Positions 53,900 through 64,000 of a stretch of 64,000 bases of DNA are shown piece after piece; position 1 is the first letter of the stretch; every line of letters starts with the position of its first letter. This DNA comes from Petaurus breviceps papuanus. Lineage: Eukaryota > Chordata > Mammalia > Diprotodontia > Petauridae. Under the pieces are notes generated by a model. It saw nothing but the letters and a program-made list of their open reading frames with translations. It searched no databases and was not told the DNA's origin. The translations under genes and the position numbers were made by a program. The stretch lies in NCBI GenBank assembly GCA_028583685.1, contig JAMXIF010000051.1, forward strand, positions 48,669,375 to 48,733,374. The letters are read 5' to 3'.

Positions 53900-54162
53900 G
53901 TGCTAGAAGTGGTGAGGTGGTTGGCTGGATGGAGGCCAGACCTGGAAGTCAGGAAGATCCAAGTGCACATCCAGCTTCACACAGTTCCTGACTGGATGAC
54001 CAGGGCGAGCCATTTAGCTCTGTCTTCCTCAGTTTCCTCATCTGTAAAATCGGGGATAACAATGGCACCTACTTCACAGGGCTATCGTGGGGACCAAAGA
54101 AAATATTGTTTCTACAGGGCTTAACACAATGCCTGACACATAGTAGGCACTTTGGAAATCGT
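53900..54162 (+). mobile_element. MIR SINE with L2-type tail, full length
   Basis: GAGGTGGTTGGCTGGATGGA, TCAGTTTCCTCATCTGTAAA, ATGGCACCTACTTCACAGGG, GACACATAGTAGGCACTTTG. Confidence 0.88.
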
Positions 54163-54720
54163 TCTTACCTTGGTTCCATGCATGGGACCTTTTCCAGTTA
54201 TTAGCAGCTGGGGTTTAAGTAAGCTAAGACCTCTTCAGGCCCACCTTTCCCTCCTGGGCTTAATTCCCCTTCTGACTCTGGAGAGGGCCCTCAGGACCCC
54301 CGGGGCAAGCCTTTGGTTTCTATGTGGCTGTCCTCCCTTCCCACCCACCCCCATCCCCCCCAGACTGTTGGCTGTCAGCATCACGTGGGCTGCACAGTGG
54401 GTGGTGTGAAAGCCTTGTTTATCCGAAGGCCATGTGGAGATGGGCGGATGCACACCAGGGGGAGAGAGGGACAGGAGAAGCTCGCTCTTTCCCTCCGAAC
54501 TGGCAGCAGCCGTTGCCTAAGCTGTCTAACTGGGCAGGAGGACTCGTTTGCTGTGCCTTCGGGCTTGCTAAAAGAAGCAGCTGCTAGTAGGGGCTTGTTC
54601 AGATGCCTGGAGATGGAGCTGTGGCTGAGGAGCCTGGGGAGCTGAGCTGACTTCCTCCTCCTTCCTCCTCTTCCCCACTGCATCTGCCTCCTTGGGGCTG
54701 GGCGAGTTTCACTCGGCCAG
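54163..54720 (+). promoter_or_regulatory. Candidate promoter and noncoding first exon
   Basis: This repeat-free block is GC-rich compared with the rest of the window and holds scattered CpGs. A palindromic E-box CACGTG lies at 54382-54387, with no TATA box. It ends in a near-ideal donor, CAG|GTAAGG, at 54720/54721. Such a layout fits a 5' UTR exon of a host gene whose coding exons lie outside the window. A 15-codon frame at 54603-54650 (MPGDGAVAEEPGELS) would be an upstream ORF in such a transcript. The gene is not recognised. A chance splice motif in CpG-bearing DNA is the alternative. Confidence 0.42.
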
Positions 54721-56294
54721 GTAAGGGTGGGAGCTCTCGCATTTCTGGCCTTGGTCGTGGGAGTGACGGACTGAGGGGGAAAGAGAGAGGAGGAAGGAGG
54801 GAGGGAGAAGGGATGAATGAATGAGCAGACAAACGGAGCCGGGGCTCGGGAGGGGTGGCAGTCCTGGCTTCCTTTGGCCATCGGAAGCGCATTAACTTGA
54901 TTCTCCCCAACCTGAAAAGCCAACTGCTGTGACGCTATGCAGCTGGTAACAGCCGCACACGGGGAAATCTTCCTGGGAACTGAAGATGCCCGACCCGCCG
55001 CTGCCTGTTTGTATCTAACGATGTACCAGCCAGCCATGTTTTCTGTGCAATTATATCTCCACACAGGGCCAGCTCGTGCTGAGAATGCTGGGCTGTTTGC
55101 TGCCCCTTCTAATCTAAGGGAGCCTTGGCAGATCTCTCCCCCTCCCCTCCGTCTTGTAAAAGAGAAACGGGAAAAGAAAATAAGCAACTATCTCCTTGTG
55201 TTCAGCTTGCTTTTGAGGGCTGGGTTTGGGAGGCTTTACCTTGGGTGGAGTATGCTGAGAGCTGGGGTCCCCTTCCCCTCCTCCTCCTGCCCTCCTAGCC
55301 CTCATGCCCTTCACTCCCAACTTCATTTGATGATTTCTAGTTAATTAGCTAGTGGATTCCTCTCCCCTCACCCCCGCCACTCTATGGCTTGTATTTTTTT
55401 TTTCTTTTAAATGGTGTTTGAATGAAGCTGTAACTCAGCTGGAGAAAATGGAGAAATGAAAAGGATGGCCTTTTGTGTTGGGTTCTATTGTACAGCTCGT
55501 CGTTCCCCCTTTCCCCCCTCATTCCCTAGCAGAGCTATGGCAGTGAGCCCTCCACCCCCTGCTCTCCGTACTCAGATGCCCGCTGCCTGCAGAAACAGAT
55601 CCACAGAATGGAGAGCTAGCCTTCTGTGGCTGCTGACAGGGTGAGAAAGATGCTGAATGGGATTCAGACTCCACCGGCCACAGAATGCTGTCCCACCGAG
55701 CTGAATGTGGATTACCTGCCGGGATTAACCCTATTTGCCAACCAGTCACCTCCTTTGGTTTCTGCTTGCTGGCAATAGGGCTGGGTTGAAAAGCATGCAT
55801 TCCTTTAATACACATGCCATGGGCTCGCCTGTTCAGACTAAGGGCCAGTTCAGTTCAATAGGCAGAGGGGAATCAGGCTAGAAGTGCTTACATCTAAATT
55901 GGGACTTCATCAGACCCGCTGGTAGATGATTGCATGTGAGCCATGGCTAGCGTACCTGGTGATCACCCTGGGCACATCTGTTGAACTTGTGCCCTTCACT
56001 CACTAGTATGGTACCATGCAGTGTGTTTGATCCCAAATGCAGTACTGAGAAAAATGAAGAATTGGCTATTATCTGGGAAAGATTGTGGTCATTTCATGGT
56101 GATGTGGCTGTGAACAAGGACCAAAGCTAATTGGGATTTTGGGCTCTTAGGTTGTCTACAGACAGTATGTGCACCCTTTCCCCCAATACCCAACATTGGC
56201 AGAAGATAGCGGTCTTCTTTTTTGGTAAAATGCTTGTCTGAGCTGATAATGCAGTTTTCTTGGCAAGTAGAGTACAGAGAAGACAACCGGCCTT
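54721..56294. other. Repeat-free sequence downstream of the candidate donor
   Basis: GC-moderate at the start, AT-rich later, without recognised repeats. A purine-rich run (AGAGAGGAGGAAGGAGGGAG) lies near 54785. The 268-codon reverse frame at 54381-55187 has skewed, repeat-like composition and no domain. The stretch may be conserved noncoding or intronic DNA beside the candidate promoter. Confidence 0.42.
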
Positions 56295-56392
56295 AGTCAA
56301 GAACTGAGTTCAAGACCTGCTTCTGACATGCTATGACTATGTGATGTTGGTTAAGTCACTCAGTGTCAGAATAATCCTGTAGGAGGACCAGG
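56295..56392 (+). mobile_element. SINE fragment (MIR type)
   Basis: AAGAACTGAGTTCAAGACCT, GCTTCTGACATGCTATGACT, GGTTAAGTCACTCAGTGTC. Confidence 0.6.
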
Positions 56393-56534
56393 AGGGAGAA
56401 TGGTACAGTGGGAAGAGAACAGGGTCTGGAGTCCAAGGATCTTGCTTGGAATCCTCTCTCTCATGTTCTCTAGCTGCTGGAACCTGGACACGCCCCTTAA
56501 CCTCTCAATACCCAGGTAACCCTCCAAGACAGAA
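56393..56534 (+). mobile_element. MIR-related SINE, probable 'CTCTAAGA' tail type, cut by hAT
   Basis: GAATGGTACAGTGGGAAGAG, GGTCTGGAGTCCAAGGATCT, CCCCTTAACCTCTCAATACC, then CCCTCCAAGACA, where the hAT starts. Confidence 0.6.
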
Positions 56535-57082
56535 GTTCTTAACATTTTTGTGTGTGGTGAGGATAATTGAATTCTGACTCAGTGACTAGTGATTCCTAGC
56601 CTTGAACCACCATATTATCAGAATTCCCAGAAATCATTTCCCTCCCAGTTCACTCTGCTGTCTGAACCATCTCCAGACCTTCCCATCAACACTCTTACTC
56701 AATCCCCTTTATGTGCTGTCTGCTGCCATCAGAATGTACGCCCCTTGAGAATAGGAACTATCTTGCTTTTATATCACTAGTGCCAGAAACCTAGCAGTGT
56801 ATGCCTCATAAGTATTTAATAAACAGTCTGTCTATCCATCTCTCCATCCATCCATCCATCCATCCATCCATTCAACTATCTTCCTATCCTTTTGGCAATT
56901 AGATGAAGCCTATGGACCTCTTCTCAAGAGTCATGTTTTTAAAAGCATAAAACAAAATACCAAATATTATAAAGGAAAGCCCTTATTTAAATAAAGATGT
57001 ATTTTTTTCCCAACTAAGTTCTTAGACTCTCTAAATTCCATCCATAGACCCCAGGAGTGCAGACCCCAGATTGAGAACATAT
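56535..57082 (-). mobile_element. Charlie-like hAT element, antisense, split by L2
   Basis: The left end (AGAAGTTCTTAACATTTTTG) is at 56535-56570. The rest (ATGAAGCCTATGGACCTCTT, AAAAGCATAAAACAAAATAC, CCCTTATTTAAATAAAGATG, GATTGAGAACAT) is at about 56890-57082. Inverted, it lines up with 31585-31770 and 43639-43820. An L2 tail lies between the two parts. Confidence 0.65.
56620..56885 (+). mobile_element. L2-type 3' end with (ATCC)n, inside hAT
   Basis: CATCAGAATGTACGCCCCTT, GAGAATAGGAACTATCTTGC, CACTAGTGCCAGAAACCTAG, AAGTATTTAATAAACAGTCT, then an ATCC run (56838-56870). Confidence 0.75.
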
Positions 57083-57104
57083 GTTTATATTTTTAACATT
57101 ATTA

Positions 57105-57265
57105 TACTTATCCCTGCAGTATAGCAGAAAGGTTCTGGAGTCAGAGAACTGAAGTTCAGATCCTGCTTCTTACACTTATTACCTAGGTCTTCTTTGTCAG
57201 GGGCTTCAGTTTCCACATCTGAGGCTTGGTCTTGATGATTTCTGAGGTGCCTTCTGGCTTGATAT
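57105..57265 (+). mobile_element. Ther-2 SINE
   Basis: GCAGTATAGCAGAAAGGTTC, GGCTTCAGTTTCCACATCTG, GATGATTTCTGAGGTGCCTT. Confidence 0.75.
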
Positions 57266-58394
57266 CAGAGTACTGGGCTGAATTATGCAGAAGGTATTGA
57301 GGAACCTTTGAAAGATGATTTTTTTAAAATAGGAGTTCTCTACATAGATGAAATCACAAATCTATTTTAAAAAAATTATCTCAATTAGTGCTTAGGCATG
57401 ATATACAGTGGTAGCTGTTAAGTCAGTCAGGACTATTCTGGTGAATGCCTTTTATAGTGTTATTTCTTGATTAGCAGAATGAGGATGAAAGTTTTCTTAG
57501 TCTGTAATAGGTAATCTGTTTTGGAAAGTCTCTGTACTTGAAAATCCTTCCCCTTTCCTCCCTTGAGACTTTATTAATTAAATAATTAATTGTTGTGCCT
57601 GCCCACCCACCCTCACTCAAGTTGTATTTCCTTTGGAAATAAGATTGCTCTAGTTAGGGGGATTCAAAGATAATTTTAAAGCTTTTTCCAAGAGCCAGCT
57701 GGAGAAATTAGAGCCACACCCCCCAGTTGGATGCCTGAGAGAAAATTGGAGCAGTGCAGATGACATTTGCTTTCTTCCTTGTCTCTTTCAAAAGTGTAAT
57801 ACACTAAGTGAAACTGTTACAAATAGAGAAATGGAGACTTCACTTAGTTAAACTCTTCTTGGATGAGCCTCCCCATTGAAACGTGTCTTTTCCAGATATG
57901 TGTAAGTGAATGTGAATCATGGAAGGTAACATTTGCTAAACATAGGTTTGACTCACATTTGAAATAGCTGTTCTTGGTCTGGCCAGACTCTTTCTTTCCC
58001 AATGCCAATGGGGCATCAAAAAGCTGCGGGGTCTTTAAGGAGAAGCAAGTATAAGGACTATTGCATTCTGTTAAAGGCTGCCCTGAGCTCTGGACACTGC
58101 CCATCCACCAGCTGTGAAGAACCACACGTTTGTCTCACTTCTTCAACTAGAAGAATGGAGGAAGGTCCATGAGCAGTAGGAGGGTAGAAGGTTATTGTCC
58201 AAAAGGCTTCCCAGGGAGAAAGCTTAAATATGTCTTAGGACTTGAGTGTTGGGTGGTACCTTGGAAGACTCTTTTGCCTTCAAGGAGATCATGTGGGTGA
58301 GCATTAATTATGTTCCTCATTTAGTGGATTCACTGGTGTTCTTACTAATTTAATGGAAAGGAATTCATATGTTTGGTATTCTGTAAAGACTAGA
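57266..58394. other. Repeat-poor stretch
   Basis: No recognised repeat over 1.1 kb. The reverse frame at 57844-58125 has no family match. Confidence 0.4.
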
Positions 58395-58480
58395 TCTGGA
58401 GAGACAGTAGAAGACAGAGGAGCCTGGCATGCTCTGGTCCCTGGGGTCACAAAGAATTGGACATGGCAATTCTGAATGAG
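58395..58480 (+). mobile_element. RTE/BovB-like 3' tail fragment
   Basis: GGAGCCTGGCATGCTCTGGT, then CCCTGGGGTCACAAAGAATT and GGACATGGCAATTCTGAATG resemble the 3' terminus of RTE/BovB elements and the tail of Mar1. No CORE body precedes it, so it is more likely the LINE itself than a Mar1. Confidence 0.6.
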
Positions 58481-58554
58481 GGTCTAGCCTTGTGCTTTCC
58501 CTCAAATCTGGGATTCCCTAATGAGGAAACTTTCTCCCTCAATCAATGCAGGCA

Positions 58555-58680
58555 AACACTTTCTCCAAAACTTTAGAATTTCAGTGACCACTGAGAGGAC
58601 CAGAAAGTTGCCCATACTAATCAGAGGGAGAATTTGAACTCAGATCTTTCTGACTTGGGGTCCAGTTCTCCATCATAGCT
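58555..58680 (-). mobile_element. MIR-type SINE fragment, antisense
   Basis: GAGGACCAGAAAGTTGCCCA, GGGAGAATTTGAACTCAGAT, CTTTCTGACTTGGGGTCC. Confidence 0.55.
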
Positions 58681-58894
58681 GGATTATAGTTGGCTCTCTC
58701 TAAGAGTATTATATACATTCTTTTGTCTGCTTTGTTCCAAACCTGTGATTTCATGAGTGTGCTGAGTTCCCAATGAGGAAACTCCCCCCTGCCAGGCTGA
58801 GGAGCTACAGTTCCACAGTTTTTTAGCCTTGGAAGTTACCTATGGGCAAGAAAATTTAAATCATTTGTATGTAAAGTAGTTTCCAAATTTCAAA

Positions 58895-58962
58895 GGATTT
58901 TTTTGTTTTTGCTTTTTGGAGGGCAATTGGGGTTAAGCAACTTGCCCAAGGTCACAATTTTT
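58895..58962 (-). mobile_element. WSINE-type SINE 3' fragment, antisense
   Basis: GCTTTTTGGAGGGCAATTGG, GGTTAAGCAACTTGCCCAAG, then it stops abruptly at GTCACA. A 5'-truncated copy. Confidence 0.8.
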
Positions 58963-59467
58963 GAAAGCCCATTTTATAGATTAAATGAGTAATTTGGGAT
59001 GTACAGGAGGACCCTGACTGCCATTCATTTGCCTTAGAGCACATTTTGATGAGTATTTTGTTTACTTTTTATACTAATAATTGGGCACAACTTTCCTTCC
59101 CTATGACTGACAGATACTTATATATTAAGCAAGACTAGCACATATCTTTGAGTGAGGAAGGGATCCATGGTTCCATGGAATTGAATAATTGGGGAAGCTT
59201 TTCTTAACCAGTGGTTCCATGAAATCACTTTCATGTAAATTAACCCCTCTTTCCAGGACACCAGACCAGTGGACATCAGGCTTATCTGTCTTTGGAGTTC
59301 AACTATACGAAAACAAGAACTCCCATTTTCTTCTGTCCAGCTGTTTTTTTACATGACAGCACTCAGAAAGATATGATAAATGACGTTTCTAGATGTTGTC
59401 AGGGGATTCCATACAAAGATTTATGCCACAATATACATTGAGTCTTATCGATGCCATATTGAACTTA
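58963..59467. other. Single-copy stretch
   Basis: No recognised repeat. Confidence 0.4.
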
Positions 59468-59640
59468 CTTCCGGGTGCTCTGGGTTCGAATTCTGACTCT
59501 GCTATTTATTGTCTGTGTGACCTTGGGAAACTCACTTAATGACTCCCTGGACCTCAAGTTTCTTCATTTGCAAAATGTCTGGTTTGAACTAAATGATCTC
59601 TGTGTTTCCATCCAGCAACAAATCTCTAATCCTATGTATC
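59468..59640 (+). mobile_element. Ther-2 (MIR3-like) SINE
   Basis: CTCTGGGTTCGAATTCTGAC, GTGTGACCTTGGGAAACTCA, GTTTGAACTAAATGATCTCT, CTCTAATCCTATG. Confidence 0.85.
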
Positions 59641-59849
59641 CACCCCTATAGACCAGGAAACTTCAATGAATCTGTGATTTTCTCAATAAGGATCTTCTCT
59701 CTACCAATGGAGCTCACAACCCCTCACTTCCTCTCCATTCTCAGGGATTCTTTGCCGTGTTCTCTCATAAACCCCACACAGAGTTCCTGCCCAAACTTGT
59801 ATCTTCTACATCTTTGAGTGTATTGTAGATACTAATACAACATCCCATA
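59641..59849 (+). mobile_element. Possible L2 LINE fragment
   Basis: CTCTACCAATGGAGCTCACA and CTTGTATCTTCTACATCTTT suggest a decayed L2. Weak. Confidence 0.3.
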
Positions 59850-60310
59850 CAGCTCTTTTTTTTTTAAATAGTGACATCTTTTGTTTTTCACCTTGCATTC
59901 ATTTACACAGTGAGTTCTCCTTTGTAACAAAGAATTTTTAAGTAAAATAGACAAAAAACTGAATGTGACAGCATGCATCCAGTATTCCATTTGTAGTTCC
60001 CACTCCTCTGCTACCAAGGGCAGTGAGATGTGTTTTATCATTTGTTCTCTGGGACCAAGATTGGTGGCTGCAGTTCAAGTGAGATGAGCTACCTTTTAGC
60101 ATTGGTTTTGCTTTTATTATTATTTTGGTGCAATTTTCCAGGTTCAGCTTGCATCACTCCATCTAGTCATTTATTCATTGATTCTTACAGAGCAACAGTT
60201 TTCCATTATATTCACAGCTAATCCCCAGTCTATGGATACCCACTTTTTCTAGTGTTTTGAAGCCTTTTGCTTCTCTAAGAAATGCTGCCAATAATGTTTT
60301 AGGGTATGTT
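59850..60310 (-). mobile_element. L1-type LINE 3' region, antisense, diverged
   Basis: GCATCACTCCATCTAGTCAT, TTTTCCATTATATTCACAGC, CTTTTGCTTCTCTAAGAAAT, GCTGCCAATAATG. The order parallels 46670-47335 with poor identity. Confidence 0.5.
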
Positions 60311-60344
60311 GGCCATCTGCCATGTCTGGCCCCTAACTGAGTAT

Positions 60345-60478
60345 GTTCATAAGATCATAGACTCCAAGCTGGAACAGATTTAGAAATCATCAATTCCAAC
60401 TTTCTCTTTTTACATATAGACAAATGGAGATTCAAAGCAATGGAGATGCCCACAGTCACACAGGTCACATGACCTGTC
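60345..60478 (-). mobile_element. Ther-2 SINE, antisense
   Basis: AGATCATAGACTCCAAGCTG, CATCAATTCCAACTTTCTCT, GACAAATGGAGATTCAAAGC. Confidence 0.7.
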
Positions 60479-60884
60479 CTCTTTTTCTGATTGATCACAC
60501 ATTTCTTTGGTGATAAATGTACATAAAAATCTGCATCACACGTTTATCTCAGGGTATATATGAGCATCAAATGATCTTGTGTGTGTGTTATGATACATTA
60601 AAAAAAAATTGGAAGTACATTTGATCTTTTAGACCTGAAGTCATTTTGGTTTAAAAAAAATTGTCAATTTCTTAAGACTATCCAGACAATTCACCATTTG
60701 ATGCTTTGACCTGTGAGGAGGTGAGCCCTGTGGTATCCTGTCTTGTAATGTATTTGTTAGTCAGACTTTGAAGTATTATCAATAAAGATATTTTTCCTTG
60801 AAAACCAACAACAGCAAGAATATGAGATATAGAACATTAAAGTCAAACTTTTCTGACCCAAAAATACTAAGTAATCTATTAAAC
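60479..60884. other. Single-copy stretch
   Basis: No recognised repeat. Confidence 0.4.
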
Positions 60885-60975
60885 TTAACAACCAATTAAT
60901 CAGCATGCGTTTATTAAGTATACCATATGCTTAGCGCCATGTAAAGTGCTGAGAATGCAAAATCATAAGTGAGAC
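60885..60975 (-). mobile_element. L2 tail, antisense
   Basis: CCAATTAATCAGCATGCGTT, TATTAAGTATACCATATGCT, GTGCTGAGAATGCAAA. Confidence 0.65.
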
Positions 60976-61079
60976 ATTCTGAAGTGTTATTGGAAAATAC
61001 GAGTCATTTACTTTTCCACAGCACTATTTTCTTTTTAGAACAAAGCTGATTCTTCTGATATTGGTTTGCAAATGTGAAT

Positions 61080-61240
61080 ACTACTGTTATAATAATAGAT
61101 ACTTTTGTCACTCTTCCTCCCCCTCCAAAATTACTTTTATACATTTTGTATTTACTTATCTGTATACATGCTATATACCCCAATAGAATTTATGTTCCCA
61201 GAGGGCAGAGAATGTTTGTCTTTGTAGCACAAAAACAACT
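61080..61240 (+). mobile_element. L2 LINE 3' region
   Basis: GTATTTACTTATCTGTATAC, CCCAATAGAATTTATGTTCC, CAGAGGGCAGAGAATGTTTG, TCTTTGTAGCAC. Confidence 0.7.
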
Positions 61241-61274
61241 TTTTAAAATGTAAATCAGATTGAATTAAGTTGAA

Positions 61275-61350
61275 TAAAACAATAACTGCCATTTATATAA
61301 TATATTAAAGTTTGCAAAGAACTTTGCCCCAATTTTATTGCAGATTGGAC
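61275..61350 (-). mobile_element. MIR SINE tail, antisense
   Basis: AATAACTGCCATTTATATAA, GTTTGCAAAGAACTTTGCCC. Confidence 0.6.
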
Positions 61351-62299
61351 ATGAGATTGGCATTTTGGGGTCTCAAACCATAATGATACTTGCTAGTTAC
61401 GAGTACTTAAATTTTGATTTTTATTATATCTTATATTTATTGATCATTTTTAAGAGACCACTATGAAGAAATTTACAAGAATTTAGCCCCCATAAAAGTT
61501 ATTGCATTTATTACGTAGCATATGTCTAATGATAGGAGCCTCAGCCCAAGGTTCAAGACCACTTTTCCAAGAGCATTGAAGTGAAACTCATCACTTAACC
61601 AAATAGCAACACCAGCTTCTCTGTCTCGACAAATCAGAATAGCACCCAGTTCATTACATGGTGAGAGTTACTCCACCTTGTTCCTTGCCCGCCACTTACA
61701 TCTTCACCACTTCCAAAGAAAACTTTATAAGACATCCCCTCATTCTTTAGAGGTAAACTAGAAACTGGAATTAAGAGCAAGACATGATGTGTTAATATGT
61801 GTAATACCATCCCCTTGGTTATGCTGACATTCATGTCCATGTCCCATTTTTAAATAATGTTATTAGAGACTGGCAAGAAGTCTCACTGGAGTATGTAATG
61901 CCTTCCATCCACTAAGTATGCTAAAAATTCATCATGGGCAAAATGAAGAGCAATTTAAGGAACACCTATTTTGAATCACTTTTAAGTATTTAGTTTTTGG
62001 AGCATCCAAAGAATGTCAATGAAGCATAGCTTCATATATAAGGCATTCCTCAGCACCGCACAAGAGGACACCGATATAACCAAACCACCAAAAGTGCCCT
62101 AGAAGACCAGGCGTCACCTGAGAGTGTCTAACTCACAATCCAGCAGAAGCTCAGGCATGTGGCTCACCCCATGCCAATATTATTTGGGTTGCTATAAATA
62201 ATGCACATTCCTCATTTAGACTATAAATGAGAGGTTACAATTTATGTATTTTTTGCTATATAGGAAAGCCAATGAGAATGCATTGGAGAATCATTCTTA
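61351..62299. other. Unassigned block, possible decayed retrocopy on minus strand
   Basis: No SINE or LINE match. The minus strand of 61480-61840 gives weakly protein-like fragments in two frames (SGLEPWAEAPIIRHMLRN, VAIWLSDEFHFNALGKVV). Neither is a family I recognise, and no poly-A tail or duplication was found. Confidence 0.2.
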
Positions 62300-62405
62300 C
62301 CATGGAATTAATAATGATAATCATAATAGCTATTGGTTAGCAAAACATTTCACATATATTTTCATGGGATCCGTTACAACAACAACCCATAGGTTACCTG
62401 TTTTG
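62300..62405 (-). mobile_element. MIR SINE tail, antisense
   Basis: AATGATAATCATAATAGCTA, AGCAAAACATTTCACATATA, CAACAACAACCCATAGG. Confidence 0.6.
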
Positions 62406-62639
62406 TTTTCTCATTGACTTTCCCTCAGTCTCTATAATCCATAGAAGTAATAGAAAGATCTGAGTTCAAATCTCTTCTTTTACCCACACTGTCTTTGTGA
62501 CCACAATCACTTAATCTCTCTGTGCTCTCTTGGTGCAACTCTCAGAGATTAAGTTGCTGAGAATGCTTTTGTCCTGCATTGGTGGATGAAGTTCATTCAT
62601 CCAGGAGTATCCTGGGCCAATTTAACTGAAACTGTACAG

Positions 62640-62830
62640 TCCACAGTAATAATACTTTGCTTGTGTAATTCTATTTGATCCTTACAACAATCCTGTGAAG
62701 CTTTTTACTAATGAGGAAACTGAGAAAGAGAAAGGCTAAGTGACTCACCCAGGGTCATACAGTCAGCAGGTGTCCGAGCCCACATTAGAAGTGAGGTCTT
62801 CCTCCCTTTCCAGGCCCTCATTGCACACTC
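62640..62830 (-). mobile_element. MIR-type SINE, antisense
   Basis: TTCTATTTGATCCTTACAAC, TACTAATGAGGAAACTGAGA, GTGACTCACCCAGGGTCATA, AGTGAGGTCTTCCTCCC. Confidence 0.82.
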
Positions 62831-63639
62831 AATTTACTGTATCAACTAGTTCCTCTCTGCACTGTCTTGTACTCCCTACATGGCATCCATGAACCTCAAA
62901 TCTCCTTTCTTCTTATTTGAAAAGTTACAAATCTTAGCACCTACATTTTTCCTTGAAGGATGTTGGGGTTAATTCTTCATTTATTATTTTTCATGTTAAT
63001 TCTCATCCATCTAATTACTTGTGTATTCTGGTTGACGTATGCATGAATAGAAAGGATTTGCAAAATATGTATTAGAAATTTTGAGTTTGGTGAAGATGTC
63101 ACTGTTTGGAAAACTGCTATGTGAGAAGCTGGGTGGCATTTTAGATTATGTTTGAATCCGAGAGAATGAGTTAGAATCAAAATTCTGCTCCAAACCCTGG
63201 ATGAGTCAGAACCCCTCTGGAGCTCATTGAGTTGACATACATGGTCCCTACAGTCTTGGACTGCTCCAAGTCTTCTGATCTAAAAGGATCTCAGCAGTGA
63301 ACCCAAGACACTGGAACAAATACTTTTTATTCCTGTTTCATAATTTCTAGAGGGATTGAATTTATTGGTATTGGGAGGAATTTTCTTTGCTTTAGCACAC
63401 CTGAAACCCAAATATCAGTAGATAGGCATAGAAGTACTTAGGGGGAGGGAGTGATACTGGCTTTTTGAGTGAGGCAAAGTTCTTACACTGATTCTATTTT
63501 TCTTTTAAACTAAGACTGAGAGAGGATATAGACTCTTTGCAATTTGGTTTATATAGGAAACTGATTTTGTTTATTCAACCACCAATGCCTGCTATGTTCA
63601 GAGCAGTATCCTAGGTCTTTAGTCCAACATGAGTTCCTC
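62831..63639. other. Single-copy stretch
   Basis: No recognised repeat apart from a faint inverted L2 end near 63575-63615. Confidence 0.4.
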
Positions 63640-63853
63640 AAAGGTAGTCATCTTAGCTGGCATCTCGGTGCAATGGGAAGAAGTCTAGATGGCACAACAG
63701 GGGATGTCTGTTCAGATCTCAGCTGTTCCACGTGACTTCAGTAAAGACATTGAATCTCCCTGGTACTGTTTCCTCCTCTTTAAAGAGAGTGGTTGAACTG
63801 GACTAGATGACCTCAAAATCCCCTCCTAATTCTAAGGCTTTGTATGATTCTGA
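63640..63853 (+). mobile_element. Ther-2 (MIR3-like) SINE
   Basis: GCATCTCGGTGCAATGGGAA, GAATCTCCCTGGTACTGTTT, GAACTGGACTAGATGACCTC, TAATTCTAAGGCTTTGTATG. Confidence 0.8.
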
Positions 63854-63954
63854 TCAGACATATTCATTATCTGGAGGCTCCATTTATTTAATGCTTTGTG
63901 CACATCTCTTGTGAGCTTCTCAATAATCCTGTTAGGCAGAAAACCTGATGTTTG

Positions 63955-64000
63955 AATTAGTCAGCTAGCATTTATTAGCATATCATGTGCCAGGCACTGT
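63955..64000 (-). mobile_element. L2 tail, antisense, cut by window end
   Basis: AGCATTTATTAGCATATCAT, GTGCCAGGCACTGT. The element continues beyond the window. Confidence 0.75.

Noticed and set aside
54381-55187. Reverse-strand open frame of 268 codons, the longest without N
   Set aside because: It lies in GC-rich, stop-poor DNA, has proline/serine-rich low-complexity composition, no domain, and overlaps open frames on the other strand that are equally unconvincing.

Overview
The window is mammalian nuclear DNA, almost certainly from a marsupial. It carries the marsupial SINE set: Mar1 elements (a CORE-SINE body joined to an RTE/BovB-like tail) and short poly-A SINEs of the WSINE type. It also carries dense old L2, MIR, Ther-2/MIR3 and CR1/L3 copies and a non-eutherian L1 3' end. 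The species is not resolvable by eye. Two N runs (100 and 400 bases) show it is a draft assembly.

No intact protein-coding gene was found. Nearly every open frame is short and crosses repeats, microsatellites or N runs. The one clear gene-derived object is a 5'-truncated processed copy of a folate receptor (8008-8932) with a perfect 15-bp target-site duplication. The best hint of a real host gene is a GC-rich, unmasked block at 54163-54720 that ends in a strong splice donor (CAG|GTAAGG). It could be a noncoding first exon with a TATA-less promoter. The window is probably intronic or intergenic sequence around a large gene.

Layout: 1-3.2 kb mostly single-copy; 3.2-7.5 kb old SINE/LINE with a dimeric SINE inside an L2; 7.5-9.5 kb folate receptor retrocopy and single-copy flank; 9.5-14.8 kb repeat-dense, including a solo LTR inside a Ther-2 SINE; 14.8-18.3 kb mostly single-copy; 18.4-20.2 kb a long antisense L2 split by younger insertions; 21.2-22.3 kb an LTR insertion hidden partly in an assembly gap, then a palindromic hAT MITE; 22.5-30.5 kb SINE-rich; 30.5-35.0 kb repeat-poor with candidate conserved noncoding DNA; 35.0-41.5 kb Mar1 with a nested L1, microsatellites, an RTE fragment and the pentamer gap; 41.5-54.2 kb mixed; 54.2-56.3 kb GC-rich candidate promoter/exon; 56.3-64 kb mixed repeats and single-copy DNA.

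The most informative structures are nested insertions with readable target-site duplications, which give a relative order. L2, MIR and Ther-2 are oldest. Charlie-like hAT elements, Mar1 and the LTRs sit inside them. The L1 3' end sits inside a Mar1. Element family names rest on remembered consensus patterns; no database search was run.
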